Source: Albimonas donghaensis (GTDB lineage: Bacteria > Pseudomonadota > Alphaproteobacteria > Rhodobacterales > Rhodobacteraceae). Taken from it: a stretch of DNA of 64,000 bases. Of the stretch, positions 50,696-59,219 are shown piece by piece (position 1 is the first letter of the stretch; each line of letters opens with the position of its first letter). The stretch covers positions 558,001 to 622,000 of the forward strand of contig NZ_FNMZ01000002.1 of NCBI RefSeq assembly GCF_900106695.1, given 5' to 3'. The notes below the pieces were generated by a model. That model worked only from the letters and a program-made list of their open reading frames with translations. It ran no database searches and had not been told where the DNA came from. The translations under genes were made by a program, and so were the position numbers.

Positions 50696-51510
50696 TCAGC
50701 CGAAGCGGCCCGTGATGTAATCCTGGGTGCGCTGATCGGTGGGGTTGGTGAAGATCTTGGTGGTCTCGTCGTATTCGACCATGATCCCCATGTGGAAGAA
50801 CGCGGTCTTCTGGGACACGCGCGCCGCCTGCTGCATGGAATGGGTGACGATCACCACCGAGAAGCTCTCACGCAGTTCGTCGATCAGTTCCTCGACCTGC
50901 GCCGTGGCGATGGGGTCGAGGGCCGAGCACGGCTCGTCCATCAGCAGCACCTCGGGGGAGGTCCGATGGCCCGCGCGATGCACAGGCGCTGCTGCTGGCC
51001 GCCCGACAGGCCGGTGCCCGGCGCATGCAGGCGGTCCTTCACCTCGTTCCAGATCGCGGCCTTGCGCAGCGACTTTTCAACGATCTCCTCCAGCTCCGAC
51101 TTCTTCGAGGTCAGACCGTGGATGCGCGGCCCGTAGGCCACGTTGTCGAAGATCGACTTGGGGAACGGGTTCGGCTTCTGGAACACCATACCGACGCGGG
51201 CGCGAAGCTGCACCGGATCGACCTTGCGGTCGTAGATGTCTTCGCTGTCCAGCTTCAACGAGCCGGTGACCCGGCAGATGTCGATGGTGTCGTTCATCCG
51301 GTTCAGGCAGCGCAGGAAGGTGGACTTGCCGCAGCCCGACGGGCCGATGAAGGCCGTCACGGTCTTGTCCAGCAGGTCGACGCTCACGTCCTTGATGGCG
51401 TGGCTTTCGCCGTAATAGACGTCCACCCCCTCGCACTGGAACTTGACGTCGTGCTCGACGACGGCCTTGGCCTGGTTGTGGTCGTACATCTCGCTCGTCT
51501 CCAGATTCAT
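50696..51510 (-). pseudogene. pstB: Phosphate ABC transporter ATPase PstB, frameshifted
   Basis: PstB should be one frame of about 270 aa. It starts at ATG 51510 with the Walker [10 protein letters not shown] and the signature [16 protein letters not shown], then shifts frame: the first frame ends GPPPRCC-stop. The missing part continues in the next frame as [21 protein letters not shown] (Walker B) to the normal end QDYITGRFG. The plus-strand bases around 50960-50969 read GGTCCGATGG; one extra G (GGTGCCGATGG) restores ATCGGCACCTCCCCC, the expected I-G-T-S-P. So there is one missing base at about 50962/50963: either a sequencing error or a true null. The rest of both halves is undamaged. Confidence 0.9.
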
Positions 51511-51521
51511 GGTTTTTCCGC

Positions 51522-52889
51522 TCACCACCGGCGCTCGAACCGGCGGCGCAGGATGATCGCCACGAGGTTCATGATCACAAGGAAGACGAGCAGGACGATG
51601 ATGGCGCCCGACGCGCGCTCCACGAAGGCGGGGTCCGCCCGCTGGGTGAAGTTGTAGACCTGCACGGGCAGGCCCGTCGCGGGTTCGAACAGGCCGCCCG
51701 GAGGCGCGTCGGGATAGTCGCGCACGAAGGCGACCATGCCGATCAGCAGCAGGGGCGCGGTTTCGCCCAGCGCCTGGGCGAGCCCGAGGATGGTGCCGGT
51801 CAGGATGCCCGGCGCGGCCAGCGGTAGGACATGGTGGAACACCGCCTGCATCTTGGAGGCCCCGACCCCCAGCGCCGCGTCCCGGATCGAGGGCGGCACC
51901 GCCTTCAGCGAGGCGCGGGTGGCGATGATGATCGTCGGCAGGGTCATCAGCGTCAGCACCAGCCCGCCCACGATGGGCGCGGAATTCGGCAGGTGCATCA
52001 TGTTGATGAAGATCGCCAGCCCGAGGATGCCGAACACGATGGAGGGCACGGCCGCGAGGTTCGAGATGTTCACCTCGATCACGTCGGTCAAGAAGTTCTT
52101 CCTGGCGAACTCCTCCAGGTAGATCGACGCCGCGACCCCGATCGGCAGCGCCAGGCACAGCACGATCAGCATCATGTAGAGCGAGCCGAGCAGCGCCACG
52201 CCCAGGCCCGCGGCCTCGGGCCGGTTCTCGGAGGCGTCGGGGGCGGTGATGAAGTCCCAGTTGAACCGCTTCTCCATCGCGCCCGAAGCGACCAGCTCGT
52301 CGGCGGCGTTCAACTGGGCCACGTCCACCCGGCTGTCCAGCGCCGCGCTTTCCCGCGTGACCTTGCCCTTCAGGTACTGGTCGATGCGGGCGTTGGTCAG
52401 GAACTCGAACTCCACCGTCTTCCCGATCTCGTCGGGATTGGCGATGACGTAGTCGCGCAGCTTGGCGTTGGCGGCGCCGGACACCATGTCCGCCAGCATC
52501 TTGGGCGTCAGGTTCTCCGCGCCCTGGGCCTCCAGCTCCTCGGCCAGGGCGGTCAGCGAGCCCTTGATCATCGGGCTGTAGCTGAAGGTCAGGATCTTGG
52601 AGATCGCCTCCGGATCACGCTCCCCCGAGGGGTCGAGCACCGCGGGGTCGAGATAGATCTCGGCCTTCAGGAAGGTCTGCTGGAAGGACGGCAGACCGGC
52701 CGAGAGGATCGAGATCAGCAGCACCACCAGCGCCAGCACGCCCGTGCCCACGGCGCAGCCGCCGAGGATGCGGAACCGACGCTCGGCCCCGTTGCGGCGG
52801 CGGGTGTTGTCGTCGAGCACATGCAGCGACTTCTTGGGCTTGCGGGACGGCCCGGCCGCGGCGGCGGGAGGCATGGCGGCGTCGGTCAT
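51522..52889 (-). CDS. pstA: Phosphate ABC transporter permease PstA
   Basis: Inner-membrane permease, 455 aa, the long alphaproteobacterial form. A cytoplasmic N-tail precedes helix 1 ([20 protein letters not shown]), then a large periplasmic insertion (about residues 70-220) and a PstA permease core with [36 protein letters not shown] and the coupling loop [22 protein letters not shown] 52889 overlaps the pstC stop (ATGA). It ends 11 nt before pstB. Confidence 0.94.
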   Translation of the reverse strand: MTDAAMPPAAAAGPSRKPKKSLHVLDDNTRRRNGAERRFRILGGCAVGTGVLALVVLLISILSAGLPSFQQTFLKAEIYLDPAVLDPSGERDPEAISKILTFSYSPMIKGSLTALAEELEAQGAENLTPKMLADMVSGAANAKLRDYVIANPDEIGKTVEFEFLTNARIDQYLKGKVTRESAALDSRVDVAQLNAADELVASGAMEKRFNWDFITAPDASENRPEAAGLGVALLGSLYMMLIVLCLALPIGVAASIYLEEFARKNFLTDVIEVNISNLAAVPSIVFGILGLAIFINMMHLPNSAPIVGGLVLTLMTLPTIIIATRASLKAVPPSIRDAALGVGASKMQAVFHHVLPLAAPGILTGTILGLAQALGETAPLLLIGMVAFVRDYPDAPPGGLFEPATGLPVQVYNFTQRADPAFVERASGAIIVLLVFLVIMNLVAIILRRRFERRW

Positions 52890-54082
52890 TCGTACTGCTC
52901 CCGGTACTTGCGGACGATGTAGAGCGCCAGAACGTTCAGCCCGAGCGTCAGCACGAACAGGGTGATGCCCAGCGCGAAGGCCACCAGGGTCTCGGGCGAG
53001 GCGAAGTCGGTGTCGCCGGTCAGCTGCGACACGATCTTGACGGTGACCGTGGTCATCGCCTCGAAGGGATTGAGCGACAGGCGCGCGGCGGCGCCGGCCC
53101 CCAGCACCACGATCATGGTCTCGCCGATGGCCCGCGAGGCCGCCAGCAGGATGGCCCCGACGATGCCCGGCAGGGCGGCGGGCATGATCACGTTGCGGAT
53201 GGTCTCGGAGGGCGTGGCGCCCAGGCCGAGCGAGCCGTCGCGCATCGACTGCGGCACGGCGTTGATGATGTCGTCCGACAGCGAGGACACGAAGGGGATC
53301 AGCATCACCCCCATCACCAGCCCCGCGGTCATCACCGAGGACGCGCTCTCGCCCAGGCCCAGCGGCTCGGCGAAGTAGTCGCGCAGCAGCGGGCCCACGG
53401 TGATCAGCGCGAACAGGCCGTAAACGATGGTCGGGATGCCGGCCAGGATCTCGATCAGCGGCTTGGCCACGCCGCGCACCCGGGGCGAGGCGTATTCGCT
53501 GAGGAAGATCGCCGCGAACAGTCCGATCGGCACCGCCACCGCCAGCGCGATGAAGCTGATGTAGAGCGTGCCCCACAGCAGCGGCAGCATGCCGAGATCC
53601 GAGTTGCCCCGGAAGTTCGGCGACCAGGTGGTTCCGAAAAAGAAATGGGTCCAGGAATACTGGGAGAAGAAGCGCCCGGTTTCGAACACCATCGAGAACA
53701 CGATGCCGACCGTGGTCAGGATCGCGATCGACGACGCCGCGATCAGCAGCCCCATCACCATGGTCTCGACCGTGTTGCGCGCGCGGAAGTCGCGGTCGAT
53801 GCGCTGGTAGGCGTAGACGAAGCCGGCCAGGGCGGCGAGCAGCGCGGCCGTGTAGATGACGTTGATCGGCAGGCCGATGAAGCGGGTGGCGAAGCCCCCG
53901 ACGGCCAGCACGCCGACCCCGGCCAGCCCCGCGGCGAGCGCGACGTTCCAGCCGTGATAGGACACCAGAGAGTGCAGCTGCTTGACGTCCCCGCCGGCGG
54001 CGGCGATCGCCTTGCGGCGCCCCAGGAAAAGTCCTCCGATGACCAGCACGGCCAGGAGGACGAAGAAAATCGTGGCGAACAT
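52886..54082 (-). CDS. pstC: Phosphate ABC transporter permease PstC
   Basis: Partner permease, 398 aa. Several N-terminal helices (LLAVLVIGGLFLGRRKAIA; NVALAAGLAGVGVLAVGG) are followed by the permease core: IGLFAAIFLSEYASPRVRGV, IPTIVYGLFALITVGPLL and the coupling loop GSLGLGATPSETIRNVIMPAA. It starts 93 nt after pstS across a terminator-like hairpin and overlaps pstA. Confidence 0.95.
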   Translation of the reverse strand: MFATIFFVLLAVLVIGGLFLGRRKAIAAAGGDVKQLHSLVSYHGWNVALAAGLAGVGVLAVGGFATRFIGLPINVIYTAALLAALAGFVYAYQRIDRDFRARNTVETMVMGLLIAASSIAILTTVGIVFSMVFETGRFFSQYSWTHFFFGTTWSPNFRGNSDLGMLPLLWGTLYISFIALAVAVPIGLFAAIFLSEYASPRVRGVAKPLIEILAGIPTIVYGLFALITVGPLLRDYFAEPLGLGESASSVMTAGLVMGVMLIPFVSSLSDDIINAVPQSMRDGSLGLGATPSETIRNVIMPAALPGIVGAILLAASRAIGETMIVVLGAGAAARLSLNPFEAMTTVTVKIVSQLTGDTDFASPETLVAFALGITLFVLTLGLNVLALYIVRKYREQYE

Positions 54083-54107
54083 GGCCCGGACGGTCCCCTC
54101 GGAAAAA

Positions 54108-54138
54108 GGGAAGGCGGCGCAGCGGCGGCCGCCTTCCC
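54108..54138 (-). terminator. Attenuator/terminator between pstS and pstC
   Basis: On the minus strand: GGGAAGGCGGC, a 9-nt loop, GCCGCCTTCCC, then TTTTTCC. An 11-bp stem plus a T-tract is a classical intrinsic terminator. Placed between pstS and pstC, it would give more binding protein than permease. Confidence 0.85.
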
Positions 54139-54175
54139 GGGTCCTTTCAGCCCGCGGCCGAAGCCGCGGAGAGGA

Positions 54176-55210
54176 TCAGTTCATCACGTCTTCGGCGGCG
54201 ATGGCGGCCTGGGTGTCGGCCAGCTCGGGATCGGCCACCAGGCCGTACTGGGCCAGCGGGCCGGAGGGGCCGGCGACGGCGTCGGACACGAAGAAGGAGG
54301 CGAACTCCTTCAGGCCGGGAACCACGCCGATATGGGCCTTCTTCACGTAGAAGAACAGCGGACGCGACACCGGATACTCGCCCGTGGAGATGGACTCGGT
54401 GGACGGGACCACGCCGCTCATGGTCGCGACCTTCAGCTTGTCGGTGTTGTTCTCGTAGAAGGCCAGGCCGAACACGCCGATGCCGTTGGAGTTGGCGTCG
54501 ATGCGGGACAGGGTCTCGGTGTAGTCGCCGTCGATGTCGACCGACTTGCCGTCGGCGCGGACTTCCATGCAGGCGTCCTCGGCGTCATCCTCGGACATGC
54601 CCAGGTCGCCGGTCATCTTGGCCATGGCGCCCGACTCTTCGCAGCCGGCGAGGATCACCTTCTCCTCGAAGACTTCGCGGGTGCCGTGCTTGGTGCCCGG
54701 GATGAAGGCCGCGATCTCGACGTCCGGCAGGGACGGGTCGACGTCCGACCACTTCATGTTGGGGTTGTCGACCAGCTCGCCATCGACGATCTGCTTGGCG
54801 GCCAGGGCGTGGTACCACTGGTCGGGGGTGAAGGCGGTGAAGGCCGGGCCGTCGGTCTGGCTGGCGAACACGATGCCGTCATAGCCGATGCGGACTTCGA
54901 TGATCTCGGTGACGCCGTTCTCGGCGCAGGCCTTGATCTCTTTCTCGCGGATGGCGCGGGAGGCGTTGGCGATGTCGATGGTCGCCTCGCCCACGCCTTC
55001 GCAGAACTTCTTCAGACCGGCGGAGGAGCCGCCCGACTCGACCACCGGGGTCGGGAAGTCGAAGTTCTCGCCGAAGGCCTCGGCGACGATCGAGGCGTAG
55101 GGCAGAACCGTCGAGGAGCCGGCGACGGCGACTTGGTCGCGCGCCTGGGCGCCGGTGGCGGCGGCCACGATGCCGGCGGCGGCCAGGGCGATGAGGTTGG
55201 TGGCTTTCAC
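54176..55210 (-). CDS. pstS: Phosphate-binding periplasmic protein PstS
   Basis: High-affinity phosphate-binding protein, 344 aa. The signal peptide LIALAAAGIVAAATGAQA is followed by the phosphate-site motif VAVAGSSTVLPYASIVAEAF, VESGGSSAGLKKFCEG and ANASRAI. GTG 55210 has GGAGAGA 7 nt upstream. First gene of the pst operon, with a Pho-box-like element upstream. Confidence 0.96.
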   Translation of the reverse strand: MKATNLIALAAAGIVAAATGAQARDQVAVAGSSTVLPYASIVAEAFGENFDFPTPVVESGGSSAGLKKFCEGVGEATIDIANASRAIREKEIKACAENGVTEIIEVRIGYDGIVFASQTDGPAFTAFTPDQWYHALAAKQIVDGELVDNPNMKWSDVDPSLPDVEIAAFIPGTKHGTREVFEEKVILAGCEESGAMAKMTGDLGMSEDDAEDACMEVRADGKSVDIDGDYTETLSRIDANSNGIGVFGLAFYENNTDKLKVATMSGVVPSTESISTGEYPVSRPLFFYVKKAHIGVVPGLKEFASFFVSDAVAGPSGPLAQYGLVADPELADTQAAIAAEDVMN

Positions 55211-55299
55211 GGGGGATCTCTCCGTTAATACGTCGGTCCGCTTCCGGGCGCTGCGAAGCTCCGGAAGAACTGTCGAGGTGGTAGCACCGGTCGCCGGGG

Positions 55300-55345
55300 G
55301 TTTAATCTCAAACCAGCGAAGGTTTCATGACACCTCAAGTGACTG
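55300..55345 (-). promoter_or_regulatory. Pho-box-like element and -10 of the pst operon
   Basis: On the minus strand CAGTCAC TTGAG GTGTCAT (55345-55327) resembles two Pho half sites CTGTCAT, but with 12-bp rather than 11-bp period. A -10-like TGAGATTAAA (55310-55301) lies downstream, and the gene starts at 55210. PhoB control is plausible from position; the site is degenerate. Confidence 0.5.
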
Positions 55346-55442
55346 AAAACAGAGAGTGATTCAGAAGGCCGTTGAAGAATCCCCGAAAACCGCCGTCATA
55401 AACGATCAGCCGCGGCGGGGCGCCGCGGCTGAACGCGCAAGT

Positions 55443-58400
55443 TCATGCAATGCTAGACAAATCCGCGACAAGTCGATCCCATTCGGGCTTCACGCGGGCC
55501 TGATTGGCGGCCTTCACGTGACCGAATCCCTTGATCTCCAGCGGCAGGGAAAGCGCCTCCCGGCACCGGGCCTCGGTGGCGGGCGACAGCTTTCCGGCCA
55601 CGAGATCGACCAGCTTGAAGGTCTCCCCGACCAGGGCGCGCTCGGATTTGCGCTCCTCGGTCCGGCCGAACACGTCGAGCGGCGTGCCGCGCAGCGCCTT
55701 CATGCCGGCCAGCGTCCCGAACGCCTTCTGCACCCAGGGCCCGAAGGCCTTCTTCTTCGGGTGGCCGGTCAGCGGATCGGTCTTGGCCAGCATCGGCGGC
55801 GCCAGCCAGGTGGAGACCCTGGCGTCCGGCGCGTAGTCCCGGCCCAGCTGCGCCAGCCAGTCGGGATGGCGGTGCAGGCGCGCGACCTCGTATTCGTCCT
55901 TGATGGCCATGGATTTGTGCAGCGCCCGCGCGGCGAGCCGCGACAGGTCCCGGCGGCCGGGCCAGGCGGCTTCCTCCGCCGCCTCCACCTTGGCCAGCGC
56001 CTCGCGGAACTTCCGGGCGTAGCGGGCGGACTGGTAGTCGGTCAGGTAGGACTCGAACCGGGCGACGAGCGCGTCATAGTCCTCGGTCAGCCAGGAGGGG
56101 AGCTTCTTCTCCCCCGCCGCGGCCTCCGCGCGCGCCGGGTCATGGGCGATCCAGCGGCCCCAGCGGAAGGCGGCGAGGTTCATCTCCACCGCCGCGCCGT
56201 TGAGCTTGATGGCCCGCTCGATCGCCTCCGGCGTCACCGGCAGCGTCCCGGCCTGGCAGGCGACGCCGACCAGCATCAGGTTGGCGCCCATGCCGTCGCC
56301 CACCAGCGCCGTGGCGAGATGCTTGACGTCCTGCACCATCACCCGGCTTTCGCCGAGATGCTGGGTCAGCCGGGCCGAGAGCTGGCCCGCATCGGGGCGC
56401 GCGTTCGGGTCCTTGGCGAACATCGGCAGGGGCTCGACCTCGGCGTTGGCGATGGCGCGGCCCTCGGCCGGATCCAGCAGGGCCATCGCCTCGTCGCCGG
56501 CGCCCACCAGCATGTCGCAGGCCAGCAGCAGCTTGCCCTTGCCGCGGCCGACCCGGGCCGGGCGGTCGTCGATGGGCAGCGGGCCGATCTGAAGGTGGCT
56601 CTGCACCGCGCCGTTCTTCTGGGACAGGCCGGTCTGGTCGAGCGCCAGCGAGTGCAGCCCCTCCAGCCGCGCCGCCATGCCCAGCACCGCCGCGACCGTC
56701 ACCACGCCGGTGCCGCCGATGCCGGTGATCAGCGCGCCCCAGTCGGCGGGCGGCGCGATCGTCGGCTCGGGCAGCGCGTCCTCGGGCGGCTGGTGGCGGA
56801 TGCCCTTCTTGCCCAGCAGGGGATCGGATTCCTCGCCCTCCACCGTCACGAAGGACGGGCAGAAGCCCTCCAGGCAGGAATAGTCCTTGTTGCAGGCGGT
56901 CTGGTCCACCCGCCGCTTCACCCCGAAGGGGGTGTCCAGCGGCTTCACCGCCACGCAGTTGGACTGGATCCCGCAATCCCCGCAGCCCTCGCAGACCAGC
57001 GGGTTGATGACCACGCGCTTGGGCGGATCGGCGAACTTGCCCCGCTTGCGCCGGCGGCGCTTCTCCGCGGCGCAGGTCTGCACGTAAAGGAGAACGGTGG
57101 TCCCCTCCTCCTCCCGCAGCTGGGTCTGCACCAGGATATGCTCGGACCGGTCGTGGAAGGAGACGTTGGCGGACGGCCAGTCCCCGGTCTCCTTCGTCGC
57201 CTCCACGTCGTCGGAGACCACGACCACCCGCTTCACGCCCACCGACAGCACCTGCCGGGCCATGTCGGAGGGCAGCGGCTGCCCCTCCATCACCTGGCCG
57301 CCGGTCATCGCCACGGCGTCGTTGTAGAGCAGCTTGTAGGTGATGTTCACGCCCGAAGCGACGGCGGCGCGCACCGCCAGCAGCCCCGAATGGGTGAAGG
57401 TGCCGTCGCCGATGTTCTGGAACATGTGCTTGCGGCCGGCGAAATTGGCCCGCCCGACCCAGTGCATGCCCTCGCCGCCCATCTGGGTGAAGATCTGGGT
57501 GTTGAGGGAATCGTGCATCACCGACATCGCGTGACAGCCGATCCCGCCCCCCGCCAGCGACCCGTCGGGCAGCTTGGTGGAGCGGTTATGCGGACAGCCG
57601 GCGCAGAAATAGGGGGTGCGCGGCGCCGTGGGCGCGTTGCCGGTCAGGCGCGGCGGCGCGGGGGGCGTGGCCTCGATCAGGCCCATGCCGCAGGCCTCGC
57701 GGCTGATGACCTCGGCGACCGTGTCGGGCTGAAGCTCGCCCCAGTCCTGGGTCAGGGGCGCGCCCTGCGCGTCCAGCTTGCCGGTCACCAGCGGACGCGG
57801 ACCGGGCAGGTTCACCAGCATCCGGGCCAGCGCGTCCTCGACGATGCCGCGCTTCTCCTCGATCACCAGGATCTGGTCGTAGCCCTGGACGAACTCCATC
57901 AGGCTTTTCGGCTCCACCGGCCAGGTCATGCGCATGCGGAACATGCCGATGCCCGCCGCGGCCGCCCGGTCGGCGTCGAGGTCCAGCATCCGCAGCCCCG
58001 ACATGGCGTCCACATAGCCCTTGCCGACCGCCACGATCCCCAGCCGCTTCTGTCCCGAGGGCTGGAACACCGCCTCGTTCAGCTTGTTGGCGTAGGCGTA
58101 ATCCATGCAGGCCTGCAGCCGCACGCCCATCCGCCGTTCCTGCGCCACATAGGGCAGCAGCGTGCCGGTGTTGTGCAGCGGCAGCTCGAATCCGGGCAGG
58201 GTCGGATAGACGATGTTCTCGGGCCGCAGCCGGTCCAGCGCCACGGTGGCGGTGCTGTCGGCGGTGTCGGTGACGATCTTGAGCGAGGTCGCCGCCCCCG
58301 TATGCCGCGACATGGCGATCCCGTGCAGCCCCAGCGGCACGTATTCATGCACCGAGGCCGGGTAGAGCACCGGCACCTGCACATGCATCATCGCCGTTTC

Positions 58401-58883
58401 CGACTGGTGCGCGGTGGTCGAGGACTTGGACACCGGGTCGTCGCCCAGCAGGAACATCAGCCCGCCCCGGGGCGAGGCGCCGGCGAGCGCCGCGTGCTTG
58501 ATCGCGTCCAGCGACCGGTCCACCCCCGGTCCCTTGCCGTACCAGAGCGAGAACACGCCCTCGACTTCCGGATCGTCCACGACGCCCAGCGTCTGGGTTC
58601 CGGCGATGGCGGTGGCGGCGAGGTCCTCGTTGAGGCCCGGGTTGAAGACGACGTTGCGCTCCTCCAGCTCGGCGCTGGCGCGCATCAGCTCCATGTCGAA
58701 GCCGCCGATGGGCGAGCCGCGATAGCCCGAGACATAGCCGCCGGTCTTCCAGCCGGCGTCCTTGTCGGCGTCGGCCTGTTCGATGACCAGCCTGACCAGC
58801 GCCTGCATCCCGTTCATCAGGGCGGCGCCGCGGCTCACGCGATATTTGTCGGTGAGCGCGACCTGTGCGTCCAGAGGAGCCAT
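55443..58883 (-). CDS. Indolepyruvate ferredoxin oxidoreductase, fused alpha-beta
   Basis: A 1146-aa fused 2-oxoacid:ferredoxin oxidoreductase, the long single-chain form. The N-terminus has GYVSGYRGSPIGGFDMEL, then TPP-binding GCPHNRSTKLPDG and GGEGMHWVGR. The ferredoxin-like segment CEGCGDCGIQSNC and CNKDYSCLEGFCPSF bind iron-sulfur clusters. The C-terminal gamma-like domain starts LITGIGGTGVVTVAAVLGMAA. It oxidatively decarboxylates aryl-pyruvates from aromatic amino acids to acyl-CoA. ATG 58883 has GGGAGGGAGA 6 nt upstream; the frame to 58946 is longer but without a site. Confidence 0.94.
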   Translation of the reverse strand: MAPLDAQVALTDKYRVSRGAALMNGMQALVRLVIEQADADKDAGWKTGGYVSGYRGSPIGGFDMELMRASAELEERNVVFNPGLNEDLAATAIAGTQTLGVVDDPEVEGVFSLWYGKGPGVDRSLDAIKHAALAGASPRGGLMFLLGDDPVSKSSTTAHQSETAMMHVQVPVLYPASVHEYVPLGLHGIAMSRHTGAATSLKIVTDTADSTATVALDRLRPENIVYPTLPGFELPLHNTGTLLPYVAQERRMGVRLQACMDYAYANKLNEAVFQPSGQKRLGIVAVGKGYVDAMSGLRMLDLDADRAAAAGIGMFRMRMTWPVEPKSLMEFVQGYDQILVIEEKRGIVEDALARMLVNLPGPRPLVTGKLDAQGAPLTQDWGELQPDTVAEVISREACGMGLIEATPPAPPRLTGNAPTAPRTPYFCAGCPHNRSTKLPDGSLAGGGIGCHAMSVMHDSLNTQIFTQMGGEGMHWVGRANFAGRKHMFQNIGDGTFTHSGLLAVRAAVASGVNITYKLLYNDAVAMTGGQVMEGQPLPSDMARQVLSVGVKRVVVVSDDVEATKETGDWPSANVSFHDRSEHILVQTQLREEEGTTVLLYVQTCAAEKRRRRKRGKFADPPKRVVINPLVCEGCGDCGIQSNCVAVKPLDTPFGVKRRVDQTACNKDYSCLEGFCPSFVTVEGEESDPLLGKKGIRHQPPEDALPEPTIAPPADWGALITGIGGTGVVTVAAVLGMAARLEGLHSLALDQTGLSQKNGAVQSHLQIGPLPIDDRPARVGRGKGKLLLACDMLVGAGDEAMALLDPAEGRAIANAEVEPLPMFAKDPNARPDAGQLSARLTQHLGESRVMVQDVKHLATALVGDGMGANLMLVGVACQAGTLPVTPEAIERAIKLNGAAVEMNLAAFRWGRWIAHDPARAEAAAGEKKLPSWLTEDYDALVARFESYLTDYQSARYARKFREALAKVEAAEEAAWPGRRDLSRLAARALHKSMAIKDEYEVARLHRHPDWLAQLGRDYAPDARVSTWLAPPMLAKTDPLTGHPKKKAFGPWVQKAFGTLAGMKALRGTPLDVFGRTEERKSERALVGETFKLVDLVAGKLSPATEARCREALSLPLEIKGFGHVKAANQARVKPEWDRLVADLSSIA

Positions 58884-58937
58884 GGGGTCTCCCTCCCGTT
58901 GCTTGATTAGGTCCGCATTCCTGACTTGAGGATAGGC

Positions 58938-58954
58938 GCAACCCAAACGGTTGC
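58938..58954. promoter_or_regulatory. Palindrome upstream of the ferredoxin oxidoreductase gene
   Basis: GCAACC-CAAAC-GGTTGC, a perfect 6-bp inverted repeat with a 5-bp spacer, 55-71 nt upstream of the start and in a lower-GC stretch. An operator is plausible; the regulator is not identified. The rest of the 336-bp gap to 59219 is GC-rich with nothing else seen. Confidence 0.45.
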
Positions 58955-59219
58955 AAACTCAAAAGCCCGCGGGGGCGGGGGCGCCGGCCAGGGACGTCGC
59001 GTCGGGAAATAATATTTCGCGAGGAACCGCGGTCGCGCGGCGCCGGGCCGGGCCTCCGCCCCCTCCCATGGAATTTTCGTCAGCCGCCCCGGCGCGCCCC
59101 GCGCCGCCATCCCCCGTCCGAGCCGCCGCCCCCGCCCCCGACTCGCCCGCCGCCCCCGCTTGTCGCCCCGTTGCGGGGCGCCGAAGCCGTGCTAGGGTCG
59201 GGCCGGGGAGGGCCGACGA

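Noticed and set aside
55356-58910. Long open frame of 1184 codons, plus strand
   Set aside because: Antisense to the fused ferredoxin oxidoreductase gene; high GC leaves stop codons rare in all frames.
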